Origin: Pollenia angustigena
Taxonomy: Eukaryota > Arthropoda > Insecta > Diptera > Polleniidae
Direction: 5' to 3'
NCBI GenBank assembly: GCA_930367215.1
Contig: OV884060.1
Coordinates: forward strand, 211,423,253-211,487,252
Length of the DNA: 64,000 bases
Both the position numbers and the translations under genes were made by a program. This document shows positions 1 through 10,887 of the stretch, piece by piece (the stretch's first letter is position 1; the number at the start of each line of letters is the position of its first letter). The notes beneath the pieces are model-generated. The model worked only from the letters and a program-made list of their open reading frames with translations. It did not search any database and was not told the DNA's origin.

Positions 1-442
1 TATGACGATTTTCTGGCATCAGTAAAACGGAATATTAACAATTGTATTGGGAACAGTTCAAAACGTACAAATCATTTTTCGATATACAAAAATTATTAGA
101 AATTAAACAAAAAAGTTGTTCCCCCATCACAAACCAGGTGGTTTTCATTAGAAGCACAAGTAACTCGAATTCTACAATTAAATGAATGCCCCGATTTGCG
201 TCGGTCCTATTTGGTCCGCTTTTTAAAAATTGGTTAAATCCGCTTTGCGTTTTAATGATTTCGATTTGCGTCGCTACATACGATTTCATTTTTTCGCTGA
301 AGTCATAATCATATTTGAAGAATTTTTCTATTTGCGTGTAAAAAGCCGAATTCCCATTTAATTCTGTTTCGTAAGTTATTCTAAGTATAGTTGAGTGTTA
401 GGAAGTAAGAAGTTAGTTCTTAATAAGAAGTTGTGTAGAAAA
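1..442. other. AT-rich non-coding sequence
   Basis: No gene is recognised here. The stretch at about 190-290 is somewhat richer in CG dinucleotides (repeated 'TTTGCGTCG'-like words) than its surroundings, but no conserved protein motif was found in any frame. Confidence 0.4.
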
Positions 443-593
443 ATGAGTGCAAAGTGAAGAAAATGCACTCGTTTGGAACTAAAATTGGACGTCATAAATC
501 GTTTCAAGGCGGCTAAAAGACGGTTGATTTAGACAGAACCCTTGGTTTATCACCTTCAACAGTAAAAACAATTAGTGATAGCGCTAAAATATA
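443..593 (+). pseudogene. pogo/Tigger-like transposase N-terminus, broken
   Basis: An ATG at 443 begins a short frame that stops at codon 5 (TGA). After the stop it resembles the N-terminal helix-turn-helix of pogo/Tigger (CENP-B-type) transposases: a basic run, then 'LELKLDVINRF'. After a frame change the reading continues as 'DLDRTLGLSPSTVKTI', matching the second helix pair of that DNA-binding domain, where family members carry a similar 'LAR..GLSPSTV..I' motif. Nothing of the catalytic DDE domain follows before the foldback element at 647. This is a 5'-end relic, dead by a stop and a frameshift. The family call rests on motif resemblance read by eye. Confidence 0.5.
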
Positions 594-646
594 ATCATTT
601 AGAGATAGCTCAAGTTAATATCAAATGAGATTTTATTTTTTATTTA

Positions 647-773
647 CAGCCCAATTATGAATAAAAATTCCCCGGGAGTTTTTTCCCTTTTTCCATTTTT
701 ACAATTGAATTTACATAGGAAAATTGGGAGCAGGGAGAAAACTTCCGGGGAATTTTTATTCATAATTAGGCTG
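647..773. mobile_element. 127-bp foldback MITE with TTTA flanks
   Basis: The two ends are inverted copies for roughly 42 bp (left CAGCCCAATTATGAATAAAA..., right its near-perfect complement ending CATAATTAGGCTG), around a short AT-rich loop. The same 4-bp word TTTA flanks both sides (643-646 and 774-777), consistent with a target-site duplication. It has no coding capacity. The superfamily is not assigned, because a 4-bp TTTA duplication does not settle it. Confidence 0.75.
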
Positions 774-777
774 TTTA

Positions 778-1190
778 TGTTTTTTGAATATGGGTAAATA
801 AAATAAATAAATGTTTGTTATGTTTTTATGAAAATATATTTTTTGTTATGTATTTCTTTTCAAATGATAAATATATTTCAGCCCACTTGCTGAAATAAAT
901 AGAATAAAACTTAACCTTATCACTTTCTTTATCATAAATATAATTTCTTGATAAAAATTTAGATTTTTGAACCACTCAATGCAATAAATTGTCTCTAATT
1001 TGTAAAATTTAAATAGTTGACGATTTGTTGACGATTTTGTTAACTGTCCATGACGATTTTGACGAATTTTGTTGAAACTTTTGACGATTTTTAAAGAAAA
1101 AAGCCTAACAACCCTGTATGTAATAGCCAGCGCATATATCAGCGCTCTTGTACTTTTCTTGCTTCCGAAAACCTTAAAATTTTTTACTGG
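778..1190. other. AT-rich non-coding sequence
   Basis: Nothing recognisable as a gene. Short tracts at 1010-1095 repeat the word TTGACGATTTT several times, a local low-order repetition. Confidence 0.4.
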
Positions 1191-1830
1191 GTTATGTGTC
1201 CATGTAAATATGGATTTATCTATGTTTATAAACTTCATGAAAATCGGTTTGAAAGTTTGTGAGAGGCAGAAATTGCCCTCTGCCTCCCCTTGTGGTCCTT
1301 TTTTTTAAAAACTGTATAGCTAATGTGTCCCTATAAATATGGATCTATCTATGTTTTAAATTTCATTAAAATCGGTTTGAGAGGCAGAAATTGCCCCTAT
1401 CTCCCCTCGTGGTCCGATTTTTTTAAAAATTTATACATTTTGTGTCCATATAGATATGGTTCTATCTATGTTTTAAATTTCATTAAAATCGGTTTGATAG
1501 TTTCTGAGAGGAAGAAATTTCCCCCTATCTTCCCTCGTGGTCCTACGATTCGGCCCATTTTTAATAGGCTTGGTCCTTGTGCCAATAAGAACCTATGACC
1601 CAAATTTTATCAAATTATCTCCAAAATTGCGACCTGTACTTTGCGCACAAAGTTACATGGACAGCCAGCCAGCCGGATGGACATCGTTAGTTCCACTCAG
1701 AAAGTGATTCTGAGTAGATCGGTATACTTTAAGGTGGGGGTAGGGCCACTATTTTAAGGCGTTACACACATCAGCACAAATGCATAATACCCTCTCTACT
1801 ATTGTGGTGTGGGTATAAAAACGAATGAAA
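1191..1830 (-). repeat. Dispersed dipteran repeat R3, reverse copy
   Basis: This segment is the reverse-complement relative of 19905-20600. It holds three tandem units of about 120 bp built around 'AAAATCGGTTTGA..GAGGCAGAAATT', followed by the conserved block 'GGACAGCCAGCCAGCCGG ... CTCAGAAAGTGATTCTGAGT'. It ends with 'CATAATACCCTCTCTACTATTGTGG'-type sequence just before 1820. The same block recurs at 4105-4290 and its terminus at 2185-2235. This style of repeat is widespread in higher flies, though I do not know its accepted family name. It does not encode a plausible protein. Confidence 0.7.
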
Positions 1831-1965
1831 AAGCAAAACGTAAAGACAGTACATGCATCTGTGTACTCGTTTTTTTTCCCCTCGTCCCTCTCGCCTATAA
1901 AGTACCAATATTGTCAATAAGACATGAGCCGTATGAACTCAGACTTATCAGTTGTTAAATTGAAA
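1824..1965 (+). repeat. Partial copy of the 590-bp element at 59439-60028
   Basis: Bases 1828-1900 closely match 59600-59675 (shared core AAAACGTAAAGACAGTACAT and CTCGTCCCTCTCGCCTATAA). The copy then jumps to the right terminal repeat, GACATGAGCCGTATGAA..CAGACTTA, ending near 1950. It lacks the left terminus and most of the interior, so it is a deletion derivative joined to the R3 repeat. Confidence 0.65.
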
Positions 1966-2184
1966 GTTAAATTGCCAAACAAATGAAAAGGTGAAATTGA
2001 AAGCCATCTCGTGGTCAATTTAAAAAGGGTGAGTGTGTTAGTAAAAAACTGAGATTGTATTGCAAATTGAAAGGAATTGAAAGGCAAAACTTGATCTTGT
2101 GGCCACCAAGTAAGACACAAACTATGTGGAAAAGATGCAATATAATATCTCTTGTAAATCCCGTATTTTTAAGTTATACACCCA

Positions 2185-2235
2185 ATATTTTTATACCCAA
2201 ACCACAATAATGGAGAGGGTATTATGCGTTCGTGC
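2185..2235 (+). repeat. R3 terminal fragment
   Basis: The words TATACCCAAACCACAATAAT and GGAGAGGGTATTATGCGTTC match the outer end of the R3 repeat seen at 1790-1820 and 19915-19950. It abuts the tail of the LINE at 2236. Confidence 0.55.
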
Positions 2236-4025
2236 TTATTTATTTATTTATTTGATTTCCAATACAACAAGATACAAATCTTATAATTATAGTATTAGAT
2301 TTTTGTATTGTAATTACATTGTTGAGTAAAAAATGATATATTATTATGAAAAATAATTTATTATTTTCTAGAAATAAAGAAATAAGTTTAAAATAGTTAA
2401 ATACAAACATAATAAGAAGGAAACAGTATTAATTTGTGATCAAAAATTAATATAATTCTTTCTCAAAAGCCAGACTTTGCTAATGGATTTATTGGTCGGT
2501 AGTAGCGAGTTCCAAAGGCGGATTGAATTGATGTAAAAATGACGCTCAGAAACCTGACTTCTATATCTAGTAAGAATTATGTCATATGATCTTCATGAAC
2601 GCGTAAAAGATATTTTGTCAAAAAGATACACTGGTTCATGCTTGAAAATTATTTTGTGTAATAGCATTAAGGTTTTAATTTTTAACAGATTCCTCAGGGA
2701 AACGCCATAAAGTTTATTTTTAAAATGGAAAATGTGATCATACTTTCTTAGGTTAAAAACATATCTCAATACAGCATTGTAAGTTTTCTCAAGTTTTCCC
2801 TAGCTTGTTGAGTCACAACTTGCAAACAGTTCGCATCCATAGAGTAAAATTGGCATGATATACGTTTTTGCGAGTAACATTCGAATATTAAACGGTGTGA
2901 TGTGTTGGGTGTTCCATAGCGTTCGCAGCATTGAGTATGTTTTCCCAGCAGCAGCAGTTACATGATCAGACCATGTGAGAGTGTTGTTAAAAATAATGCC
3001 AAGATTTTTAGCTTTTTGTACAATTTAAATTCGTTTGTTGTTCAGCAATATCATAGGTTCAAGCGACAGTTTCAGTGTTTTTTTCGTTATTATCAAGCAT
3101 TTGGACTTCGTGGGGTTTATACGCAAACCATTGGCATTTGCCCATGCGTGAACACGTTTTAAATCAATATTTATTTTTTCAACACAATCATTTATATTTA
3201 TCAAGTAGTAGTCCCTAATATAGAGTTGTACATCATCAGCATATAGGTGAACATTACAGTGTAGCAATTGTTTATCTAGATCATTTATATATATTGAGAA
3301 TAGAAGTGGCCCAAGTATCGATCCCTATGGCACTCCCCTAAGAACAGGTAACGATTTTGATGTTATATTGTTTGCAATAACAGATTGACTACGGCCAGAC
3401 AAATAAGAAGCAACCAGACGGATGGATGAAGGTGAGAAACTAAATATTTTGTCCAATTTCCAGCAAAGAACTTGATGATCGACCGTATCGAACGCTTTGG
3501 AATGGTCCAGTAGAATAAGGAATTATATATCACCAACATCAATGCTTTCTCGTATACCTTCGGATACATAAATTAAAGCTGTTGTACAACTGTGTTTTGC
3601 TCGAAATCTAGATTGTCTATTTGTCAGCAAGTTATTGTCGTTGATGTATTTATTTATTTGTTGATGAAGTAGTCGCTGAAAAACTTTTGATAAGTACGGT
3701 AGAATAGCGATAGGACGATACTCATTGTTCGATTTTGGAGTAGGTATGATCTTGGTATGATCTAATTTCGCGGGTAATCGCTTTTTGTAATTATATTATA
3801 GAAAATGTATGTGATATATGGCAGCATTTGGGGAATCATAGTATGTTATGATCTAATTTCGCGGGTAATCGCTTTTTGTAATTATATTATTGAAAATGTA
3901 TGTGATATATGGCAGCATTTGGGGAATCATAGTTTTGAAGAATTTAGGATTAATGTTATCAAAGCCGACTGCATTCGATTTTATGTATTGACAGCTCATT
4001 TGTACTTCAACTTCACTTACACAGT
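2236..4025 (-). pseudogene. Non-LTR (LINE) reverse transcriptase, 5'-truncated and frameshifted
   Basis: Reading the minus strand from about 4025 down to 2450 gives a near-continuous but shifted RT domain. In order it shows 'SNAVGFDNINPKFFK', 'IIPTPKSNNEYRPIAILP', 'LSKVFQRLL', 'NRQSRFRAKHSCTTALI', 'DHSKAFDTVDH', 'LRGVPQGSILGPLLFSIYIN', then 'HLYADDVQLY' (catalytic YADD at 3232-3243). Next comes 'GLRINPTKSK', then the thumb/C-terminal region with 'WSDHV' and 'YGCELFASC'. The 3' tail is an (AATA)n run at about 2236-2255, typical of Jockey/CR1-like LINEs. Several frameshifts and stops make it dead. A 91-bp tandem duplication inside (3756-3930) adds another frame break. The upstream endonuclease domain is absent. 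RT identity is firm; the clade is only suggested. Confidence 0.88.
3756..3931. repeat. 91-bp tandem duplication inside the LINE
   Basis: Two head-to-tail copies of 'ATGATCTAATTTCGCGGGTA...GGGGAATCATAG' start at 3756 and 3847 and are almost identical. The period of 91 bp is not a multiple of 3, so it breaks the reverse-transcriptase frame. Confidence 0.9.
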
Positions 4026-4600
4026 GAAAAAATAATATCTCATTTTGCTGACTTGATAATTGATTTTGCTCGTAAAAACTGACATCAGCAGGTACATTGG
4101 TACGTATGGTCCCAAACTCACCTTTAAGTATACCGATTGACGTCGAATCACTTTTTGAATCGATCTAACGATGTCCGTCTGTCCGGCTGGCTGGCTGTCC
4201 ATCTAAGCCTTGTACGGAAAGCAAAGGTCGCAATTTTCGTGATAATTTTATAAAATTTGGTTCATAAGTTCTAATTGTCCCTGTAACAACAAGCTTATTG
4301 AAAATGGTCAGAACCAGTTCATATTTTCACACAGCCCCATACAAGCTTCTTTCCGTATTAGAGTCTTTGTGCACATAAACCATCTTATTATATTGGTATC
4401 TCGATTAAGTTAAGTCCAAACTTATTTCATTGTTATTTAATTCATCTTACCAAATTTTATTGGAATCGGTTGATTTTTTACCATAGATCCCATACAAATT
4501 CTACTCCCGACAAAAGCCTATAATGCCATAACTGGCTTATAAATGTTGATCTTGACAAAGTGTTGTTGAGAGAACTTTGAGTTTTGTATAAAATGCTATC
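4026..4600 (+). repeat. Dispersed repeat, R3-related, then (CT)n
   Basis: Bases 4105-4290 match the R3 core ('AGTATACCGATTGACGTCGA', 'TCCGGCTGGCTGGCTGTCCA', 'GCAAAGGTCGCAATTTT'). The downstream part (about 4300-4530) has 'CCATAGATCCCATACAAAT'-type words common in fly interspersed repeats. A (TC)n microsatellite lies at about 4597-4617. No gene is seen. Confidence 0.6.
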
Positions 4601-4619
4601 TCTCTCTCTCTCTCTTTCA

Positions 4620-5740
4620 CTCTGCCTTTGTCCAACCCTTGCTTTTAAAATAAAGGCACAAGTAACCAATAAAAACCAAATAAATCAGAATCAGATTGCG
4701 GCATGACTCCTTGATTAGAAATGTTGGGTGCATAAAATTTTGTCAACTAGAATAGTTTGAATAAAATTTTATCTTTTTATTGAAATCGTTTAAGGTTAAA
4801 GTTTCTCTCTTCTTTACCAATTTAATTAGCGATTTAGATTTTTTTTATTATATAACTGGTAAAACCCAATAATTTTAAACCAACCTGTTTACGGTTTCTG
4901 CCCAAAAAAGATACCCAGCCAATTGCCCTTCAAAAAAAAATTATAGCAGTTTTAAGATGTTAAACTTAACATTTACGTCAGAAAAAGACATGTCAAAAAT
5001 AAAACTTGTTGCTAAATTACCACAAATAAATTAAACATATTGATCACTGGCTTATTCTTTTTTTTTATTGGTTTTTTATGTTTATTGTTATGGTTTTTGT
5101 TATTTGGTTATAATTATTAAGCTTTAAGAGCTTCAAATAAAGAACCTTAAAAAATGCAAAAAAACAAACAAAAGATTTGCATCAGGAACTATTTATTTTA
5201 ATTTTCGAAAAACAATAAACTGATTTAGATATAAAATAACTGAATATTTACATAAGAAGGTCGCCAAATTGGTGGTAAATTTGTGGCCATTAAATTTAAG
5301 TTAAGGAGGCTGATATAAAATTTTAAACATTAAAAATGATAATGTCAAAAAATAAAATACTTAAAAAAACGTTCAAAGGCAAACAAACAATATACCGTTG
5401 CACAATGGGGCTAATTGGCAACTCAATATTTGAGTAAAATTTTTTAAAAATATAAACACTTTTTTTAATTGACTTAAAGTGATTGATTAATTGACTTGAT
5501 TGCTCAAACGACTTTAATTAAAAATATTTTGTATTGCTGAATATAGCTAGAGCTTGAAAGATTGTCCGAATAATTCCACTAAAATTGTGTAAAAATTTAA
5601 AATTTTATTTTTAAAATCTAAATCAGTTACCTGAATAAAAAGTATATACACACATATAAACATATACATATGTATATGGGAATATTACTACGAAAAGGCA
5701 ATATTGCTAAAAAAAAAAAAAAACAAACTATATAAGTGCC
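4620..5740. other. AT-rich non-coding sequence
   Basis: About 1.1 kb of A/T-rich sequence with short homopolymers and a TATACATA-like tract near 5640-5680. I see no exon, repeat terminus or conserved motif. Confidence 0.4.
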
Positions 5741-5743
5741 TAA

Positions 5744-6166
5744 CCCAATAAAAAATGGAGCTTCCAACGAAGCAGGTTTGTAAGGGAGAAACATAAGGGT
5801 TTCGCTTACCATTGCGCTTACGGAAGACATGAATTTTATATGGCGAGTTCCCACTTTGAAGCAATACATTTTTGACACATAAAGCGCATTATTCAACGCA
5901 CATAAATATTGTCGGATGTAACGATCATCTTTACACACTGAAGGTTTTGATACAGTTATTTTTTAGTATTCTCCCTTACAAACCTGCTTCGTAGTAAGGG
6001 AATGCCGTAGCACTTGAAATGTTATTTTTTTTTTATAAAAGTTGTTGAGAGTTCTTTCACTTACTTTACTGCATTTCTGTATGTCTTATTGCGTAGCGCA
6101 TAATTGTGCGCTTATTTTTTAAATGTACCTTTAGTGCTTCGCAAAATGATAAAATTTTTTATTGGG
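5744..6166. mobile_element. 423-bp MITE, copy 1 (CCCAATAAAAAAT ends)
   Basis: It begins CCCAATAAAAAATGGAGCTT and ends with the inverse AATTTTTTATTGGG. An almost identical element of the same length occurs at 15571-15993. TAA flanks both sides here (5741-5743, 6167-6169), whereas copy 2 shows TA on both sides, so the target duplication is short and TA-containing. Inside is a second inverted pair: GAAGCAGGTTTGTAAGGGAG at 5769 and its complement ending at 5990. There is no coding capacity. Near-identity of the two copies implies recent movement. Confidence 0.88.
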
Positions 6167-6184
6167 TAAGTAACTTTAAATTTC

Positions 6185-6866
6185 ATTCAGCTAGCTGAAT
6201 AACGAATAATGAAGGTTCATAATTTTTAATTGAAATTTTAAACATCTCCAGCCAGCTTTATATCAAAGCAAACTATTAAAATATTCAACTAATTTTAAAT
6301 TTAATTCAGCTAGTTCAATAGCTAACAATAATTATTTACCGTCTTTTATAGAAATAAAATACACATTTTTCCAGATTAATAAAGAAAATTTTTCTTTTTA
6401 AAGTATCTAGCTAAATAAAAGTAGTAATACACATTCAGTTAGCTGAATATTTATTACTTTTTATTCAGGTAGCTGAATATTTATTACTTTTATTCAGCTA
6501 GCTCAATTGCAATGTAAATCATTTTGTGCCAGCTTAATTGCAAAAAACTCTCCATTTTATGAAAACAAAACTTTAAAAATGTAATATTATAGTTTTAGAT
6601 TCAATTCAATTCAGCTAACAAAATAACAAAAAATTATTTATTAAACAAAAAAAAAACTATAAAATTGTTAAATTAAGGGCTTAAATTAAATTCAGCTAGC
6701 TGAATATAAAGCAAATAATATTCTGCTAGCTGAATTGAAATTGCAAACATTTAAACCAGTTTACTATCGAAACATATCCATATATAAAAAAAATAAACTA
6801 TCAACATGTTAAATTATTGTTTAATATTCAACTTAGATAGTTAAATAAGAATTCAGCTAGCTGAAT
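6185..6866. repeat. Cluster of ATTCAGCTAGCTGAAT palindromes
   Basis: Perfect copies of the 16-bp palindrome ATTCAGCTAGCTGAAT lie at 6185-6200, 6690-6705 and 6851-6866. One- or two-mismatch versions lie at 6304, 6433, 6463, 6492 and 6720, and half-sites at about 6410, 6530 and 6607. The copies at 6433, 6463 and 6492 form three tandem units of about 30 bp sharing 'AGCTGAATATTTATTACTTT'. The rest of the spacing is irregular. Confidence 0.85.
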
Positions 6867-6869
6867 TAA

Positions 6870-8340
6870 AGCTTTAAACTATTAAATTGTTGAAATTTAT
6901 ATATGACTGTTTTAAAATGGTTTTCAAACGCAAAATTTGTCCCTTTAAATATAAGAGATGGACGTGAAACTTTAATTTATCCATTACAGTGACGAAAATT
7001 ATAAATTTAAATGAAAATAATAAAATTTAATAATAACGATTTACACACATTTAATTTCCTTTGGGTTTAATTCCACTTTAAAATTTTTTCCTATTGAATT
7101 GAGTTCATCTTCATTCATCGATCAATAATTTTTTCAGTCAAATAATCAATAGAATTGCTTTTATCTTTTATTATACTTAAATATAAAATGTTGTTTACAT
7201 TTTATTGTTGGGTCATATTGACCCAAAGGATCATAGAAAGGGCACATATCGAAGGGATGCAAAAGGGTTAAAACAAGAAATATAGATCTTAGTTTTAGTG
7301 TAATGAAACGGATTAGATTGTAAGAATCCACTAAAATATTTAATTCTATGAGTCAGCTAAATTTATTTTGAAAACAGTAAAAGTGAAAAATTGTAATAGT
7401 TTTATTTGCTGTTAATAAAGTGTTAGCTGAATAATAATTGTTTTAGATTTGTTAAGAGAAAAGTTTTGGTGTTATTTGTAGTATTTTAATAATTAATTAT
7501 GATGAGTGTGCATGATGAGTGTGGACTTGATATTGGAAGTTTAGATTTGGCAGACAAGCTCTAACGTAATTTGTTAACCTTTATTTTGCTAGTTTACCTG
7601 AATATATTTTTATTTAGGTAAACAAAATTTTTGCTAAAAGTAATTAAACCATTTATTTTGATAAATAGTTTTCTGAACAAATTACTTTTAGTGGTTTTTG
7701 AAAAAAAAAAAAAAATATATTTTTCAAGGGGTTCGCGAATCAAAAGCCGTTTGAAACTCCTGGTGTAAATCGTGTCCGCCTTCGATTTGCAAACAGTTGC
7801 TAGACAACGATTCCACGTTTGTAATATATTTGTAAATAATTGGCAAAAATCAAAAAAATACTGTATGTTAAAAAGGTTTTTCAATGGGCACCCGGGTACC
7901 CATGTCGCTCTATTAAACGTGTTTTATTTTTGCATTCACATAAACGTTAAAGCGTTGCCATAATTAAAAAATAAAACAGTTTTTACTTTAAAAAATTGCT
8001 CCTGAAAAGCCAAATAGTTGACAACAAATTTTTTTTTTTGGTTCGGGAGCGAATTTGTTATTTGCCAAGTGTACATACATGCAAAAAAATTTCACAATTT
8101 AAATTCAAATGCGACTTAAAAAAAGTAGCAACAAAATATCAGCGATAAAAATTACACAATGTAAACAGCAACATAATTACATTTTCAAAAGCAAAAGTCA
8201 AATAAACTATACAAAAAGCTTGGCAAACATGTCAAAACTTTATGTTTGTAAGAAACTGTTGTGTTGCAAATTGGAGTGTTTGACAAACAATGTTTGTCAA
8301 GCATGTTTGCAGAAAACTCAAAAAAACATTTGGTTGGCTT
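6870..8340. other. AT-rich non-coding sequence with small inverted repeats
   Basis: No supported gene. Visible structure includes a hairpin GTTTACCT...AGGTAAAC at about 7593-7622 and an inverted pair AAAAGTAATT/AATTACTTTT around 7635-7690. The open frames here have no family motif, and the 77-codon frame from 8109 looks like chance. Confidence 0.4.
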
Positions 8341-8529
8341 AATGCACTTAATTAAATAATTTGAGTAAAAGTTTTGGGTTAAGGGTTAAGGAGGAGAAGA
8401 CACAGCATACAAATTTACGAGGATAAAAGCTTTTTATTCAAATTTATTATAAAATTATTAAATATGTTGGCGTCGTTTATTTGTAAACGGAAAGTAGGTA
8501 TTTGTCAATCCTTTTGTGTAGTTTGTTTC

Positions 8530-9235
8530 GCTATTAGGGCTTGCCACTGTTATTCGAGGAACGAATTGTGATAGGCGAAAGCAAGGCATAACACTTAACA
8601 GGACATAAAGGGTTTAAAGCTGCGATCGGAAACCTATACAATTACATTTTGCGATTGTATGCGTTGTATGAACTTTACATATATTGTTGTTAATGTTGTA
8701 AAATTCTCTTCTATGTGTGTGCACACGTACGTAATAAAAGAGTATCAAAGAGAATAATAGAGAAAACGCGGTGCCCTGATTTTGCCGATCGCAGGTTTAA
8801 AGTGTATTTAGTCCAGAGGAAAAGTAATTGGCACAAAACTAGTCATGAGACCGTATTTGGTGCGTGCTGATGCTATCTGCTTACAAAACTTTATATTAAG
8901 GATATCTTTCATATCAAAAAGTAATTTCAATTTTTGGGAATACAAAATTTTAATTTCAAAAGATTTTGTTATTCTTTCATATTAGCATAGTTCACTCGGG
9001 ACAATATCTGCGACAGGCTTTATTTTAACCGAAATTTAATATGCCTAGTTAGATTATTTCAGTGACCCGTTACAAAATGTCGAAAAGGTGCCAATTAACC
9101 CCTTCATAGGGCATCGCCATGTTAAAGTGACAATTCCCCTTCATACATATAAAGTGTTTGCACAAGAACCGGTCCCTATCACTTTAGAACTGTCACGTGA
9201 TAAGTTTGATGCTTGTCCCTGAGGGTAAGGCTTTT
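8530..9235 (+). repeat. Dispersed repeat R2, diverged copy
   Basis: This segment shares blocks such as 'AGAACCGGTC', 'CACTAGTCATGAG' and 'AACACTTAACAGGACA' with 14338-14780, 29085-29823 and 34440-34600. It is interrupted by the 175-bp MITE at 8620-8794. The order of blocks matches the 29-kb copy. It does not encode a recognisable protein. Confidence 0.6.
8620..8794. mobile_element. 175-bp hAT-like MITE with 8-bp TSD
   Basis: Ends are CTGCGATCGGAAA and TTTGCCGATCGCAG (10-bp perfect inverted terminus plus extension). The flanks carry a perfect 8-bp duplication, GTTTAAAG, at 8612-8619 and 8795-8802. The related repeat near 34553-34600 shows a single GTTTGAAG with no insert, i.e. the empty site. 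Eight-base duplications point to hAT or P superfamily mobilisation. Confidence 0.9.
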
Positions 9236-9338
9236 GGAAAAAAGAAATAATATAACAAAATTGAAAGTAAAAAAAAAAATAATGTTAATTCTGCACAATT
9301 TGCAAAAAAAAATTGCTTATATTTTAAACAAACAACTT

Positions 9339-9977
9339 AAGGAGCGTATAGACGACATGTTTTTGTCATCTGACATGTCAAATTTCCCACTGCAAAACAC
9401 ATACATGTCGTGTGTTACCTTTTTAACTTTGCTTCTGTAAAAGTCAGATGCAAAGTCATCTGACAAAATTTCAATTAGAGCGTGCTCTATTTTCTTCTGA
9501 CAAACCATCTGACATCAGAGAATCTATGCCCGGAAGAAACTGGCAGCGGCGTCAACTATTGACGGAATCATTAGCCGGCTGAAGTTAATATTTTACATTA
9601 CCAATATATGTATGCTCATCTCACCATTGAATATAATTTATGTTAATATATACATAAAAACCGTTTCATTATAAAATTCTAAATTGGTATCTTTAAAATA
9701 AAAGAAAAAAATGTTAAGATGGCTAAATTATTTTACGGCGCAAATAAATATTTTCGTGGCGGCAGCAAGCTATTTTGAAACCGAGAACTACTTTGGTTTC
9801 TGCAATAACAATGCGAAAAAAAAACAGAGACAATGTCAGAAGCAAATTACATGTACGTTTGTGACCGAATATTATAAACCTTATGTAAAACAGCAATTTT
9901 GACAGACATGAACAATTACATGTGACTTGAAAATTTGACATGTCAGATGACAAATACATGTCGTGTATGGGCGCCTT
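9339..9977. mobile_element. About 640-bp inverted-repeat element with GACATGT motifs
   Basis: The two ends are inverted copies for about 50 bp. The left runs AAGGAGCGTATAGACGACAT..., and the right ends ...CATGTCGTGTATGGGCGCCTT. The shared inner block is TTTGTCATCTGACATGTCAA. Further GACATGT/ACATGTC copies lie subterminally. No clean TSD is seen, although the flanks are TTAA-like. No transposase was recognised inside. Confidence 0.65.
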
Positions 9978-9984
9978 TAAAAAC

Positions 9985-10885
9985 TGCTCAATGCTTATTG
10001 TTTTAGCAAGAAAATCAAAATAAAGCAAGTTGCCAGTTATTTTTTTTTTTTTTTTTTTTTGCCGTGAACTTGAACAAACGACGAACAAAATCTCATTAAT
10101 TCTTAAAATGTTTTAGGTTTCCACAAAACAAATATTCGTCCATTCGACAAGTTTTTCTCTATTTTTTTTTTATATCTTTAATTTTTACAATAAACTTACG
10201 AAAATAAAGTACTTAAAGTGTCGATTAATGGATTAATTTTTATTACGTAGTCGGTTAAATTTTCTATTTAGCTGCTATCTTTGTATGTCATCTTACATTA
10301 TTTTATTTTTTAATTATGCTTTTATATTTTCCAAACTTTCAATATTTACTTAAACATAAATTTGTTTACAGCCCAAAACACAAACAATTTGCTGTTAAAC
10401 CTTTATAATTTACAAAAAAAACATAACAAAAGCGTGAAAGTGTTAATAACAATATAAAATACAACTGTTAAAAAGCCGTTTTAATGTACAACATGTATCA
10501 ACATCTGTGTAACACATGGAACATAATAAATCTAAATTTTGCAACAACAAAAAAAAATGAAAAGAAAAGAAAACAAACAAACAAGTCTGCTTACAAATAT
10601 AGAAATGTACGATTGTTCGGGTTAAAGTTCACGAACAATAGAAATATTTTATGCAAATTTTTTATCTCTTTTTTTAAATTTTTTGGTTGAAATGCAACAA
10701 ACAAAAACAACACGAAACAAAAGTCAAATCTTAAATAATCCAAACATTGAGAAAAAAACAATCTCTTCAACACTCTAGATAAAAAAAAATAGGAAGTTTA
10801 AGTCTTTATATGAAAATTTTTTAAATAATTAAGCAAACAATTTAACAATTTAACAATTTTATATGTACATATACATACATATATA
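9985..10885. other. AT-rich non-coding sequence
   Basis: Long A and T runs, including a T tract of about 21 bases at 10039-10060, with no exon, repeat terminus or conserved motif recognised. Confidence 0.4.
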
Positions 10886-10887
10886 AA

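Noticed and set aside
1191..1598. Protein-coding frames of 79 and 91 codons with repeated 'FIKIGL' words
   Set aside because: They are the translation of R3 tandem units. The repeats are at DNA level and the inverse copy at 20 kb does not preserve a frame.
5627..5938. 103-codon minus-strand frame
   Set aside because: It overlaps the 423-bp MITE, whose other copy does not keep the frame, and it has no motif.
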